64,000 bases of DNA. Origin: Pomacea canaliculata (Eukaryota; Mollusca; Gastropoda; Architaenioglossa; Ampullariidae). The translations under genes and the position numbers were made by a program. The notes beneath the pieces are model-generated. The model saw only the letters and a list, made by a program, of their open reading frames with translations. It was not told the origin of the DNA and searched no databases. Below are positions 1-11,668 of the stretch, one piece after another (position 1 is the stretch's first letter; the number at the start of each line of letters is the position of its first letter). Location: positions 6,274,247-6,338,246 of the forward strand of contig NC_037599.1 of NCBI RefSeq assembly GCF_003073045.1. The letters are read 5' to 3'.

Positions 1-388
1 CAAAAAGTGTTTTCTCTTCGGTGCTTCGTTCAGTGCTGCATCGGATAGCTTCTCACTCTCGTCACGTGAGTTCCGTGTCTTACAACTGCTTTCGTTCGCT
101 ATTTCATCGCACACGAGACGACACAAGTTTCACGCAAAAGTTTATATTCGTTCACACTGCGAGGACAAACGCACGATACGTGCTGAGTCACTCACGCGAA
201 GAAATATGTAAATTTAAAACGGATTTATTGACATTATATTTACACGGGCAAACAGATTCCATCCTACTCGACACACATACCTGACTCCTACACCGCAATT
301 ACCAATCGCTGAATTCTTTTAATGCCTATTTCTACTTGCGTTTCTAAATTACTGATAATTGAGGGGAGAGAAAAGGGATTTCGGGTTA

Positions 389-770
389 TATGAACCGCTT
401 GAAAGCGGACTAAACGACCTACACGGGAACCCCCCCACACACACACACACTCGAAATAAGGTTAAAATGAAGGGGGAAGAGAGGTAGGTGGGCCACTTGT
501 CAGCGGACCGGAACACCTAAATACATATATGGTACAGTGGTGCCTTTCTTCTTCACTCGCAATAAGAGAAACCTAATGGGTGAAATTTTTAAGTACGTGA
601 TCCACCTGTAAGCGGACCGTAACACCTACACGGTGCAGTTGTGCTTCTCCCGCGGTTAAAATATGGGACACATGATCGAGAAAGAGTATTTCGAGATAGG
701 TGAGCCACTTGACAGCGGACCATATCTACACGGTGCAAGCTAGGTACTTCTCCCGCACTCGAAATTAGGG
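389..770. repeat. Degenerate tandem repeat, about four units of roughly 100-115 bp
   Basis: Four successive segments share the core 'agcggac' (near 406, 502, 614 and 715). Each core is preceded by a 'ccacttg'-like stretch and followed, after a gap, by 'acctacacgg(tgcag)' and then 'cttctcccgcactcgaaat' or a variant. A short CA run (about 429-449) lies in the first unit. The units have diverged and have different spacers, so this is an old tandem array or satellite fragment. No reading frame is conserved across the units. Confidence 0.6.
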
Positions 771-3700
771 AAGGAATTGCTTCCCTCGCACTGAGGCCAA
801 CAGGGTGTCATCTATAATTATATATAAAAAAATAATCTTGGGTGCTAATTAAGTCACCCGCTCCAAGCCAGTCGTCTTGCTCACGTGGCGACCGCACGGA
901 TTAAAAAAGGGAAGGGGGTGCAGGGTCTGATGCCCGCAACCGCGCGTAGTCCACTTCCGCTCGACGGGCGTACAGGACCGCCGTGTTTTTAAATTTTTTT
1001 TGGCGTTTACAGCGCTTTTTTTGGTAAAGAAATCGCTTAGTTACGATAGCTTGTGCATTTCTGAACACAGTTATTTCCCTTGTAAAGGGAGGGTACTCTG
1101 CCCCTTGAAAAAAAATGGCGAGACGATGTACGATAAATATGCGGCTAGTTCCTCGGATTTTCAAAAATCTGGCATCATTTGTGAATTTCTATGGACAAGA
1201 ACAATGTGTGTGCATTTCTTTTTGGTTTTCAAAGATCAAAATGTGTTCCTACAAGTCATCTTCTTGTTGGACTTCGTGTACGGTGACAACTTGTGTAACC
1301 ACGTGTAGAAAAAAAATTCTACTTCATCTACCCGATTCTGTATGGATTACAATAATAAAAGTGAGCTCTCAAGCAAGTTTCGGGTAGGATTGTTAAAATT
1401 TTACACATTTTGATCTATCATTATCAATTTGAATTATTCTTCTAGCTCTTTTAGTTATTTTTTTATAAATTTTTGAAAATCCTTAAAATTCGTGTGTACC
1501 GGTGTGTAAAACTGCCTCTAGCTCTTCCGTCCGCAGTGAGCACTGTGAGCGGTACATGCTGCCCTATACGCAACACCATGTTTCCTCAAAAATAAGTCCT
1601 GATTTTTATATATTTTTTTTCCAAAGGAGGTATTAAGGCTAATTTTCATCAGATGTCTAATTTTTAAGGCACAAAAGTCTACATTTATCTTTATACGACT
1701 ATGTCATTTTCTTATGTAACATCGTCATAACTCTCCAAACCCTGAATTCCGTCTGAATTCTTGTGACTCGATCTTTGCACCTCAGCATATACCTCGAAAG
1801 GCGCCAGTATGGCATTTATAAATAATTACCATTTATTTTAAGGATCATAAATAATATTTTATTTGTCTATTAATATTACTGCTTAAAATTCGATATGTCC
1901 ATCATGAGTTTCAATGGACGGACGAAATGTATTCTAGTGCTTTTTTTGGTGTTAAGTTTTATTTGGAGGAAGCACGGTATTGCCGACGGTGAATGTTTTC
2001 AGCAGAAATTCTAAGATTTGAGAAAACCAATCTTGTAACTCGTTTATGATTTAAGTGACATGCTTTTCTTTCTATTACACTGCTAGAGATCGTGCTTATT
2101 TTCTTGTTTGTCCTCATAATCCTTTCTGTACGTGGGTTGTGTCCTTTCTAAAAGTCTCTGACACCACCGTCCAATCGTCTCCACCAATGATAATTATTAG
2201 GATCGCGTGACTGAAGAACACGTGATGAGTCCGCACTACAGCGGCTCTAACTGGTGCAGACACGCTGGAAGAGACAGGTCGGGAAGACAGCTTCAGCGGA
2301 GGTAGGTCTATGAATTAGTATCAACCATCAAGCTAATGAAAAGAAGTTCTTATTAGACTTAGCATATTTGTGGAAATTATTATTTTAAATGAATGACAGA
2401 ACTTTTAGTGAAAGAAACACTTGATGATAGTTGTATACTTCGAGTCAGGAAGCTTAGACCAACCGGGCGCACGCGTACTTGCTTGAGAGGTACTACGCCA
2501 CGGGCGCAAAGATGGCCGCCATGTTGTAAAGTTTAGACGTGTAGATGATATCTTTTTTATTCTGTAGATGATACTTTTTTCCTCTTTTAGTTCCCAAATG
2601 AATGCCATTAAAAGTATATTGTTTGGCGCTGCAATAGATTGCTTCTATTAATTCGTCGTCGTTGTCAAATATGCCAATAAACAAAATTATATTCTCTACT
2701 TCGCTGTCAGCCGCCATTTTAACAGGCGCCCACGGTGGGCGAAGGGTATCACAGGCTCTCTAGGGCGTGAGTGAGCGCCCGCGGGCATCCGCGGTGAGCG
2801 CCCGCGTTACGGTACGCAGGGCTGTTTTTTTACAGATGCCAATGCTCTGCTATTACTTGGATTTTAATGTTCAAAAACACTTTGTGTTTTGTATTCCATA
2901 ACTTGTTCGAAGGTATACTTTTGCTATTTACCCTTATAGATATTTATTATGCAAGATATATGATGGGATGCTTTGTTACTCAAGTACATATGAATGGATG
3001 AGTCGAGTCAACACTGCTACATCCGGGAACGCTTTTTCGACTACATTTATTTATTTTATAAATGTATTTTAAGCACAGTTTTTACATTGGAAATATGCCC
3101 TCGCTTTCCGAGACAGAGGTTTGTTAAGATCGTAATTATTGTATGACTTTTATTTTTAGACAAGAGTAAGGCTTTTACTAATAGATGCCTGGAGCTATTA
3201 GTGGCTTATACATTATTTCGAATAACGCTTAGTCCTATTCTTGTAGACTAAAAGAATTTCTCGTATCATTGTCCAAATGTTTAAGATTCAGACAGCAATG
3301 TTTTTTCTTTTTTTAAAAAATGTTTTCACACGTTTCGAGTAAGTCGAAGTACAAATATTTGCAAAAAGGGATGGGCACAGTAGAATGATTCATTAGTTGA
3401 ATTTATATTTAGAGCTGGGCTTACATCAGTGGTAGTAGATGCAGGAAGTAGTTTGTCATATCAATTTATTAGACAAGTCGAGTCTAGCAGAAGCAAGAAG
3501 TCGTCTGCTGTTTGAACACTAAATGTAATACATGATGTATATACATCATCACAATATCTTTTTCTGATCAAATAATTTATTTGTTCGATTTGTTAACACC
3601 ATACTTACTGATCACCTTTTGTCCACTGTTTAAATTAAATCTTGTTAAGAGATATATTATCTTGCACTCTTTGGTATTTTTGTGAAATCTTTGCCAATGT

Positions 3701-3820
3701 TGTATTGATGATTTATTTTGTTTTTCTGGTTTGTTTTTTTTTTAAATTTAACAGCAGTGTAAAAACATTCAAAATCGTTATTTTATTCATGTTGACTACA
3801 GTATTTTTCAAAAGTGAAAA
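771..3820. other. Upstream non-coding stretch with a CpG-rich patch
   Basis: I see no supportable gene here; the open frames are short and unlike known proteins. The stretch is AT-rich except for about 2440-2830, which is rich in CpG. That patch holds two YY1-like motifs in opposite orientation (2508-2520, and 2710-2720 on the minus strand) and a 13-bp direct repeat 'gtgagcgcccgcg' at 2771-2783 and 2794-2806. The patch could be a small CpG-island promoter or a MITE whose ends resemble one. The promoter and any 5' UTR of the membrane-protein gene that starts at 3821 must lie in the right part of this stretch, but I see no clear TATA box. Confidence 0.5.
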
Positions 3821-6800
3821 ATGAGCAGACTGGCGATGGTACTGACTGCTGTAATCGCTGGTCAACTTGTTTGGTATCCCGTTTATGCGAAAGGTAATCA
3901 CTTTGAAATGTTCATTTTTTTAAAATTATAATTCCGCTGAATGTGTGTAAAATCATTCGTGCATGACTACTTAGTAAATAGCATTCACAAAATTGTGGAG
4001 AGTGACAGATAAAGTTTACACACATTGTTCAACTGAGGATTTTTCAACGGCCAAAATGTACAAGATTTTCACACGAGGTAATCTGACGAAACTAAACATA
4101 GACCAATAAACCAGTGTTCCTCTTTTTCATTAAATAAATGCTTAGGCCTCTTCAATTAGGACTGTCCTTTATCCCTTAGGATTTCACTAATTATAAACTG
4201 TATATTGTGTCTGTCTTCAAAAACTTTTTTATCTAAATCATTTCATATAAATCATTTTTTCTCATTCTAATTTTATAAAACATGAGTGTGTGCATGGCTC
4301 AAACCGATTGTTTCAGATGACAAGTGTCATATTGAATATGAAACCACGTGTGTCAGAAAAGTAAGCTACTCCTTTCATGAAAAGGTCGTCGAAGAGAGGA
4401 GAGAATTTAAGATCGAGTACATAGGTCCTGGTCAAAAGACAGGTAAATTAGCTTCTTTTGATTCTTTTAGAAGTGAAATGTGTCTTATGGCATAGCACAG
4501 TTTAATTTCTAGACTTTTTCAAGATTATTCTTGTTTGTTTGGACTATATACACGGTTTATACACAAGGCGCCCTCAGTGAGGTGATTCCGTTGTTTCAGA
4601 AGTCATCGCATTGTGTGAGTGGCGCAACGGGCAATTTTCTTGTGACCCAGGCAAAGGTTACACGTGTGACGAGCAGCCGAGCAACAACTTTTCTGTCCTC
4701 ATAGACACTGCACAAAAATGTCTGACTGATGGAGAGATTCTATTTGATGTAGCCTACGAACAAATCATCCGATGTAATCTGTCAAGTAAGATATATTCAC
4801 AATGTTGAGAAAAAAACAAATGCTAATGTTCATCAACATCTCATCGGTCGAGGGGTTGACGTGTTCCTAGCGGAGACGCTCTGGTTCACCTCAGACCAAC
4901 TCTGTTTCTCTCTCACACACACACATACACACTTGGTCTATACTTAACCACACAGGTTGTTGATAAAAACGAAACTAGCTGACAATAAATAAGAACATCG
5001 TGAAAAGATCCTGATGGCGTATATTCACATCAGCAAATAGCAACACAATACATAATCGCACGAAAATCAAACTACAGTTTTTTAAAAATGTTTTGTATGT
5101 GACCTTCAATATATTATATTTTTCAACAGAATTTTCATGGAAGTTACTTAAATAAAACTTTTAGAAGACAATGTTCTTCAATAATAAACACTTCAAACAT
5201 AACAAAGTAAAGTGCATCCTTTTGGAATTTCATGTAGGTTTGACTTTTACAGATGGCATTGGCAGTGGCGACCCAAAACTTGAAGGTTACAAAAGACCAG
5301 AGAGCACGAGTGAGTGTATTTTGTGCATTAAAAGTATGATTTGCAATAAGCGTCTAATGCAGCGGTTCTCAACCTTTTACTTGTGACGCCCCCCTCTGAC
5401 GAACACCGGTACGTCCGCGACCCCCCCTTAGCCAGCTAGGTCGGTGAAAAGACGAGAGGAGGGAGATTGGAGGCTTAATTGTTAAGAGGGGGATTGTGTT
5501 TTGAGTTCTGGAAGTGAGAAGTCACTGCATTGCCGAGACAGTGTACTTGAATAGGGAGAAGAGATTTGGAGTTTGATCGCCCTCACCTCTCGGTTACACA
5601 CAATCTAAGTTAATTTCACTAATACCGGTATAAGAAACTTTTAAAAAAGGACCACCTTCGCGACCCCCTTGTAGGCACAAGTTGAGAACAGGTTGAGAAC
5701 CGCTGGTCTAATGTGTCATAAGTAGCTCCTGTTATGTGAGCTTGCCCCCTGATGATGTAGGAAGATGAGAAGGAAGACAAGGTACAGGAGGATATCATTC
5801 TGTCAGTGGCTGTCAGTGAGTTGACGTGTTCCTAGCGGAGACGCTCTGGTTCACCTCAGCCCGACACTCACGTGGACACACACACACGCTTGCAAATGAC
5901 TAAGAAAAAAATAAGAAAAGGATGAAAAGACTTTTGCATACTATCAGCGAATGATCCTCTGTAACTTCTTTTGCAGATAAATAAAATTGTTATAATCATT
6001 GAGGAAGAGGCCACAATACAGAACAGGAAGTGGCTATGGTTTGACTAAAATTTCTTCAAAACAAAAAAAGTTTTCACTCAATTATAGTATTCCAGACACT
6101 TAAATGTTTGAGCATTTTACGTCTCATAAATTACCTCCCTTTTACTAGGGGTTAAAATTGTCAAGCCAGCCTCTCTTTAGTTCTCTGTTTGAATCATTAT
6201 TTTCTTTTAGATTTGCTTTATGGTAGAAATGTGTATAAAGCTGATTTAAAGTGCAGCCTAGCATGTTGGCAGAATGGGTGTAAATGAGCGGCAGCTTGTA
6301 CCTACCCTCACCCAACAACTCACACGTACACATACATAAATAATTCACTTTCTTTTGCTAATTTAACAAGGTGTAGCTTGTAAAATACTTTGTGTTTCTG
6401 TTATAAAGATGTTTTTATGAAAATCATGTAATGCAATTTAACTAATTCTAGACGCTAAGCATGGTAATGGTTTTATCTGCTTAAAATAGTAATGAGTAAT
6501 ATAAGGGCCACTTATCACATTAGTGGGTAATGGTTGATAGTTTATCACTTAGAATTAATGCCCCTCTGTCCCTCTCTGTCTCTCAGACAGCTGTTCTTAT
6601 AATGCAACATTTAGTAAATAATTTAAATATGCTTTAATTTTTATTATATTTAGACAATCTTCATAGTGGACAAGAGAGGAATGGTGTGACTGTTGGTGTC
6701 AGCTCTGCCTTTGGCATCGTCTTCCTCCTTGTACTTGTCATTCTTGTAATTTTCCTTTGCAGACGGTGAGTTTCTATTAACTTTCTCAAAATCTGTACTG

Positions 6801-6989
6801 TTAGTTATAACAAACTCATGCTATATTTATTTGGTCAACACAACTATCACCCATGAAAACATAGCACGTGACACAACAGCACACGCACACCATAGATGGA
6901 ATAGGGTAGGGAGAGACAAGCCACAGTGGGATGAGTCTGTACGTGCAACAGACAATTATGTGCATTACATACACAGAGCGTTTACACAC

Positions 6990-7022
<33 letters not shown>

Positions 7023-7832
7023 AGAGAGTGCGTAAACTATTTTTTTGCCTTACCCTAGTTCAACTATTATATTTTAATTTGTTTTAACCTTATGCAGATA
7101 CCAAGGAAATACGAGGAATAACCCTGACATTGAAAGAGGTCTTTGTGTCAAAGTAAAACAATGGTTTCTAAAACTAGGGAGTGGCAAATAAATCTTCGGG
7201 GAATGAAGGTAGTGAACATAATCAGTATAGTTCCCATGTATCCCTATCAATATGTCGAATTTAAAAATTTTTGTGCTCATTGTATTACAGCTTTGATACA
7301 TTCCAAATACCATTGCTAAAGAGTATTTCTGTTTAACTTAAAACCACTTTTTAATATCTCATGTACTTTCATTTGTTGAAATCTCCTATTTTCAAGATTA
7401 TTTGTCAAAGAAACCGAAAATTCAGAGATTTGGATTTTCAACATAAAGCAATGTGAAAGAGGGAAGAGCAGAAGCATTTATTTACTCATGTAATACGTAA
7501 TTGCAAATTTTCTCATAAACTCATATTAATTTATCATGAATCCATATACATGTAGGATTGTATATTTATGTTTAGCATTAATATTTATATGTATATAACG
7601 ATAATAGCAAAATGCAGGTGTGGAGAAATGGTGATAGTGTTAATATAGCTGTTGTGTGAGTATTGGTGAAGTTTACCTCCCCTGCTGCTTGATATGTAAA
7701 TTTATTATGCTTAAGCTTATTAACAAATCATTTGTAATTTCCATTACAGATTCTGTGGATGCTTTGGAAATTTACTCCAGTTCTGGAAGAGCAAGTATTT
7801 CACTGCGAACAACGAACAGCAATTTCACGTGA
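3821..7832 (+). CDS. Orphan single-pass type I membrane protein (about 225 aa, seven exons)
   Basis: Exons are 3821-3893, 4317-4442, 4600-4785, 5253-5309, 6654-6765, 7098-7138 and 7750-7832. All have GT/AG borders, and nearly all introns are phase 1, as is usual for extracellular modules. Residues 1-23 form a signal peptide. The ectodomain has seven cysteines (28, 36, 72, 81, 89, 107, 125) and two N-glycosylation sequons (Asn96 and Asn126). A linker follows, then one strongly hydrophobic membrane segment at about 159-183, then Cys-Arg-Arg and a short Ser/Thr-rich tail. The ATG was chosen because it opens the signal peptide. I do not recognise a domain; a small cell-surface receptor or adhesion protein is only a guess. 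The last junction uses a weak donor (GTCTTT), so the C-terminus is the least certain part. An AATAAA at 8895-8900 may end the transcript. Confidence 0.68.
4856..4894 (+). repeat. Copy 1 of a 39-bp core, likely tRNA-type SINE remnant
   Basis: It is identical over 39 bp to 5821-5859. It begins 'ttgacgtgttcctagcgg' and ends 'ctggttcacctcag', which resembles a polymerase III B box. Both copies are followed by a CA microsatellite and then weakly similar A-rich sequence. This copy lies in the third intron of the membrane-protein gene. Confidence 0.6.
5360..5705. mobile_element. hAT-type MITE (346 bp) with an 8-bp target-site duplication
   Basis: The terminal inverted repeats are 'cagcggttctcaacc' on the left and its reverse complement on the right. 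The element is flanked by a perfect 8-bp duplication 'gtctaatg' (5352-5359 and 5706-5713), the hallmark of hAT transposition. It has no coding sequence, so it would need a transposase supplied from elsewhere. It sits in the fourth intron of the membrane-protein gene. Confidence 0.88.
5821..5859 (+). repeat. Copy 2 of the 39-bp SINE-like core
   Basis: It is identical to 4856-4894 and is likewise followed by a CA run. The two copies lie on either side of the small fourth exon (5253-5309) of the membrane-protein gene, in the same orientation. Confidence 0.6.
6988..7015 (+). repeat. (GT)n microsatellite
   Basis: An uninterrupted run of about 13 GT units in the intron before the sixth exon of the membrane-protein gene. 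Confidence 0.9.
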
Positions 7833-8173
7833 AAGGAAATACAAGTGCTTTTACTTGACGGAGAATAACAATGTTCTGAAGTAACAGGAAAGATATTTCC
7901 CAAGAATTTGCACAATTTTTAAAGCAAAGAGGACGATTGCGACATTGAGCAGGCCTCTGAGAAAATTACTCAATACTGTCGTCTGTTCTAGCTGGTTATC
8001 CATCTTTGTGATGTTGAGTTTACTGTGTTTGAAATGGTTAAGAAACGTAAATATTTTACTAGCATCTGCCATGAGTTATAAACTACTAGTTCATTTTCTT
8101 TGGGAACTGATTGACAATACATGTACCAAGAGGACCGAGAGTGTTACGGTGAACAAGGAACAAGTAGTTTATT

Positions 8174-8843
8174 CAAGGGGCCATTGCCATTTTCCCAAGG
8201 GGCCGCATGAGATATTGGGATGGTTTTAGAGGGCCGGACTAATATAGTTAACTCAGTTTTACCCAATACTGTATACAGTATATAGCAGTGATGCCCAACC
8301 TTTTTCGGCCTGCGGGCCATATCCATTTCGGACAGCCGTGTCGCGGGCCATATCAATTTCGAACAGCCGTGTCGCGGGCCACTTCACCGCAAAAATACAA
8401 AAAAGAAAAAAATTAGAGCAGATACCAATTTTTATTAGAAACAAGTTGTACATACCATTAATTATATAGTAATTAGTGGGATATTTGAAGTTGTTTTCCC
8501 AAAACCAACTTCTGAATGTCCGGCCTCATCGTAGAGACACCAACTCGGAGCACTGAATCGAAATGTTCGTCCATCGAAAAAAAGATTGGGAGACGCCCCT
8601 ACATGGGGATAAATACTTCTTCTTCCCTTTTTTCGTTTTTTTTTTTTTTTTTTTCCTTTTTTTTTATTACTTATTTTTTATTTTTTTTATTACTTTTATT
8701 ACTTATTTCCTGCACTGTGGGCAGAAGTTTCGCGGGCCGGATGGCACCGCGTCGCGGGCCGTAGGTTGGGCATCCTTGGTATATAGTATATATACTGGCG
8801 GGCGGGCGGATGCAGCCCGCGGGCCGGCCTTTGCCCAGGTCTG
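8174..8843. mobile_element. Outer hAT-like MITE, interrupted by a second MITE
   Basis: Its left arm (8174-8285) and right arm (8779-8843) match the left and right halves of the intact 199-bp element at 22307-22505. Shared sequence includes 'gagggccggactaatatag' and the end 'tttgcccaggtctg'. The arms are split by a complete younger MITE at 8286-8778. I found no matching duplication around the outer element, so its exact left end is uncertain. It may lie in the 3' UTR of the upstream membrane-protein gene. Confidence 0.78.
8286..8778. mobile_element. Inner hAT-type MITE (493 bp) nested in another MITE
   Basis: The ends are 'cagtgatgcccaacct' and the reverse complement of 'caaggatgcccaacct'. 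A perfect 8-bp duplication 'gtatatag' flanks it (8278-8285 and 8779-8786). It contains an internal direct repeat of a 'gggccatatc...gacagccgtgtcgc' unit and a long pyrimidine-rich tract (about 8620-8715). The open frames across that tract are low-complexity Phe/Ser/Leu and are not genes. Confidence 0.87.
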
Positions 8844-11668
8844 CTCTAGAGTCTAGAAGAAGAAAATCTTCGTCATTCTGCCCAAGTGTGAGCTAATAAA
8901 TCTTCCTTTGTTATTGTTATGTTGATATCTTATTTTTTATTGAAAGAATGTGTTTATTTTGTTTGAACTCTCGTTTTACTTAAGACACCAGCTGGACACT
9001 TCAGTGGCCGTAGTAATAAAGTAAGGTGAAATTCTACCCTTGATTAAAAATGGGTGGAAAATAGGGCCAGCATCTTGTTTCCGAATTTGCAAAGGTATAT
9101 TTCCAAACCCCACAAACATTATTTATACTACTTTACTTACTATTACCCTCGCTTCATAAGTAGGCCCCCTACAGGAAGAGTTAAATGCAAGAGACAGGTG
9201 AAGCGAATTTAACAGGAAAAAATTAAGGAAATGAGTCTGCGGTGATTAAAACACATACAATGACTCATTCTCTTTTACCCCATTCCACGAAGCACAGCAC
9301 ACGATAAATAGTTTCAGGAAGGAGATGTGCAGAGGAAGATTTAACTAGTCAAATCTGAAAAGCTCGATCTGAGGTTCCACATCCTGTGTTGTGCAATTAG
9401 CTTTCGTGACATTCGCTGCAAATACTTCTTGACAAATTCGATCTTCTCTAAACTGGTTCTCTGCACATTCCGTAATGCATGATATGAGATGTTACATAAT
9501 GGAGAAATAATTCTAGAGTTGTGTGCAAGTTAACTCTAAATTAGTGCACGTGATATTCCCATGTGGTCTTTGATTATTGTCCACTCTACTTCCAGAATCT
9601 CTCAATTCAAGTCAACTACTGGAAAACCTTCTCTGCCCACACAAGGTGGATTATACTCCACAAGAATCCATCCGGTATTTCCTGTGTTACTTGTATGGTG
9701 TCACAGACACTCACATGCGTTCAACACTCACGCAGTCGCCCGGACATTAGCGAGTTCTTTTTCGCTACAAACAAAACAACTAAATCTGCCTTTTTGCTGG
9801 TCTTGTTTAAATTTAATTATAAAAAAGTTGTGTTAAGCAAATTAATAAAAATACACGATAAATACAGAAAACAGCATCTCAATATACATCCAACAGTTAT
9901 GCCTTAGTATTATCACCAGCCATAGCGTATGCACAGACAAAATGGGTATTTAGTATCTTATGTTCACTGCCCCAATGCCATCTTTTGAAAAAAGTAATGA
10001 TCTAAAAGTAGTCTTACATTCTGTGCTTCTAATTTCGATCTTTAAAATTAGGACAATCCCACTGAAATGGGCCACATAGCCTGAGCTGCTGAAAAGGCCA
10101 CAGGGCAAAGTAATTGGCAAGCTGTGTTGGTCATGAAGACATTGCCAGGTCTGGTGTCCACCATGAACTAATATCCCTGGACTGCTGGCCAACGATTTTT
10201 TCCAGTTAACTGCTAAAACGAGGAATTAGACGAAATAGCTTCCGGTTTATTTACATTTTTTGTTAAAAAGGCAGATAGCTTTTTCAAGCTTGGATTCGCC
10301 AATATTGACTAAAAAGCAATCTTCGCATAATCATGCCGTAAGCTGAATTTTACAACTGTTTGTTCAGAGTCTGTTCAACAAGACACTAAGCTTCAGAGAT
10401 TTCACTCTGTGAAAAGAAGTGACTTTATATCTTCACTCAGAAATAAAAACCAGCTATTCAATACTTGCTAAACCCCCAAGGGCACTGATTGCTAGAAAGC
10501 TAAAGCACACAAATTCGACCAAACTACGAAAAAAACAAAATCAATATCAAACTCAACTCAAAATAAAATGTTCAAGGTGCATTTTCAAATAAATAAACAG
10601 CTACCACCATACATAAATTTTTCAATCACCATTTTGAGACAGATGCAGCTTGGGAAAGACCTAATTAACTGTTTTAATGTGATAAAATAAAAACATCAAA
10701 ATCAAATCTCAGTATCATAAATTGTGTTCAATCAAAAGGTGATTGACATAAAGCTACTCAATAATAACAAGATATTTATGGACATGTTGACACTTTTAAA
10801 TATTAATTGTTTTATGCTATACATGTACATATTTAAAAATCACTGATGTATCAGATTTGCATAGTCTTCAGTCATGATATTAAAACAACAATAAACGAAT
10901 GCATGGTTTCAATCCTTTTAATCTGTCCAAGAATGTGTTTAAATGTGTTTTGCGGAAGACAGCAGTATCTTAGAGGTCTGTACTCAGAAGAGTACTTACA
11001 TTCTTTTGGCATTCCTTAGGTGTATGGTAAAAGTTTTAGTATTTTTTTTTCCTTTTATGTTTATAACTTAAAGGCTTATCTAGGGGAGAGAAGCAATGTT
11101 TGAAGTCTTGCTTCTTATGAATGGAACTGATTTGTTTACATTCATTTGGGGAACATGAATCTCTTAATGAATAAAACCCATCTGAAACAAATTTTGAAAC
11201 TAATTTTGCACTCTTTTGCCTTTCCACTTTCTTTTCCCTCTTCCCCTCCCCACTGGCTCAACCTGAAATTGGGAGCCAATGGCCTTAAAAGGCTAGGGAT
11301 ATTCACCATGACCATACAGTCTGGCTAGACTTTATATATATATAAAACAGAGAACCACTGGTGCCAGAACTGTAAACAAAAATATAGGATAGGTTCAGAT
11401 GACACAGAAGCTGCGACATCTTTTAAAAGTAACAAAAATTAGAATTGCACGTAAAAAAATTTGATGATTATATATTTTTATCATTTTTACATGTTAATTC
11501 AAGATAGTGATATACGAAAAGTCATGTCAAACATTTTTGGTGAGAACAAAAGATTCAACCAAAATTTACATATCGTTTCAACATTGCATTATGTCATTTT
11601 GGGAAAACCAGCTTTTAAAATTCCTGCTAGTGAAAAATATTATTGCCTTTTATACTTGGGAGAGACAC
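8844..11668. other. Intergenic region, no supportable gene
   Basis: An AATAAA at 8895-8900 is a candidate 3' end for the membrane-protein gene. The stretch is AT-rich. At 10178-10257 it holds a copy of a dispersed repeat that also occurs at 33916-34004. The right part is expected to contain the 3' UTR of the minus-strand gene whose stop codon is at 11669-11671. Open frames of up to about 114 codons (around 9563-9907) show no recognisable protein and no credible splice partners. Confidence 0.5.
10178..10257 (+). repeat. Dispersed repeat copy, shared with 33916-34004
   Basis: It shares the order 'tggactgctggc', 'cagttaactgctaaaacgagg' (here slightly varied) and 'agcttccggttta' with the second copy 24 kb away. 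The family is unidentified; the other copy continues into a tRNA-like segment, so a SINE is possible. Confidence 0.55.

Noticed and set aside
2493..2717. 74-codon minus-strand frame beginning MAADSEVEN
   Set aside because: It starts at a YY1-like motif and has protein-like composition, but no continuation exon or known similarity was found; left as part of the CpG-rich patch.
8516..8856. 82- and 97-codon frames rich in Phe and Ser
   Set aside because: They are translations of a poly-T/pyrimidine tract within the inner MITE.
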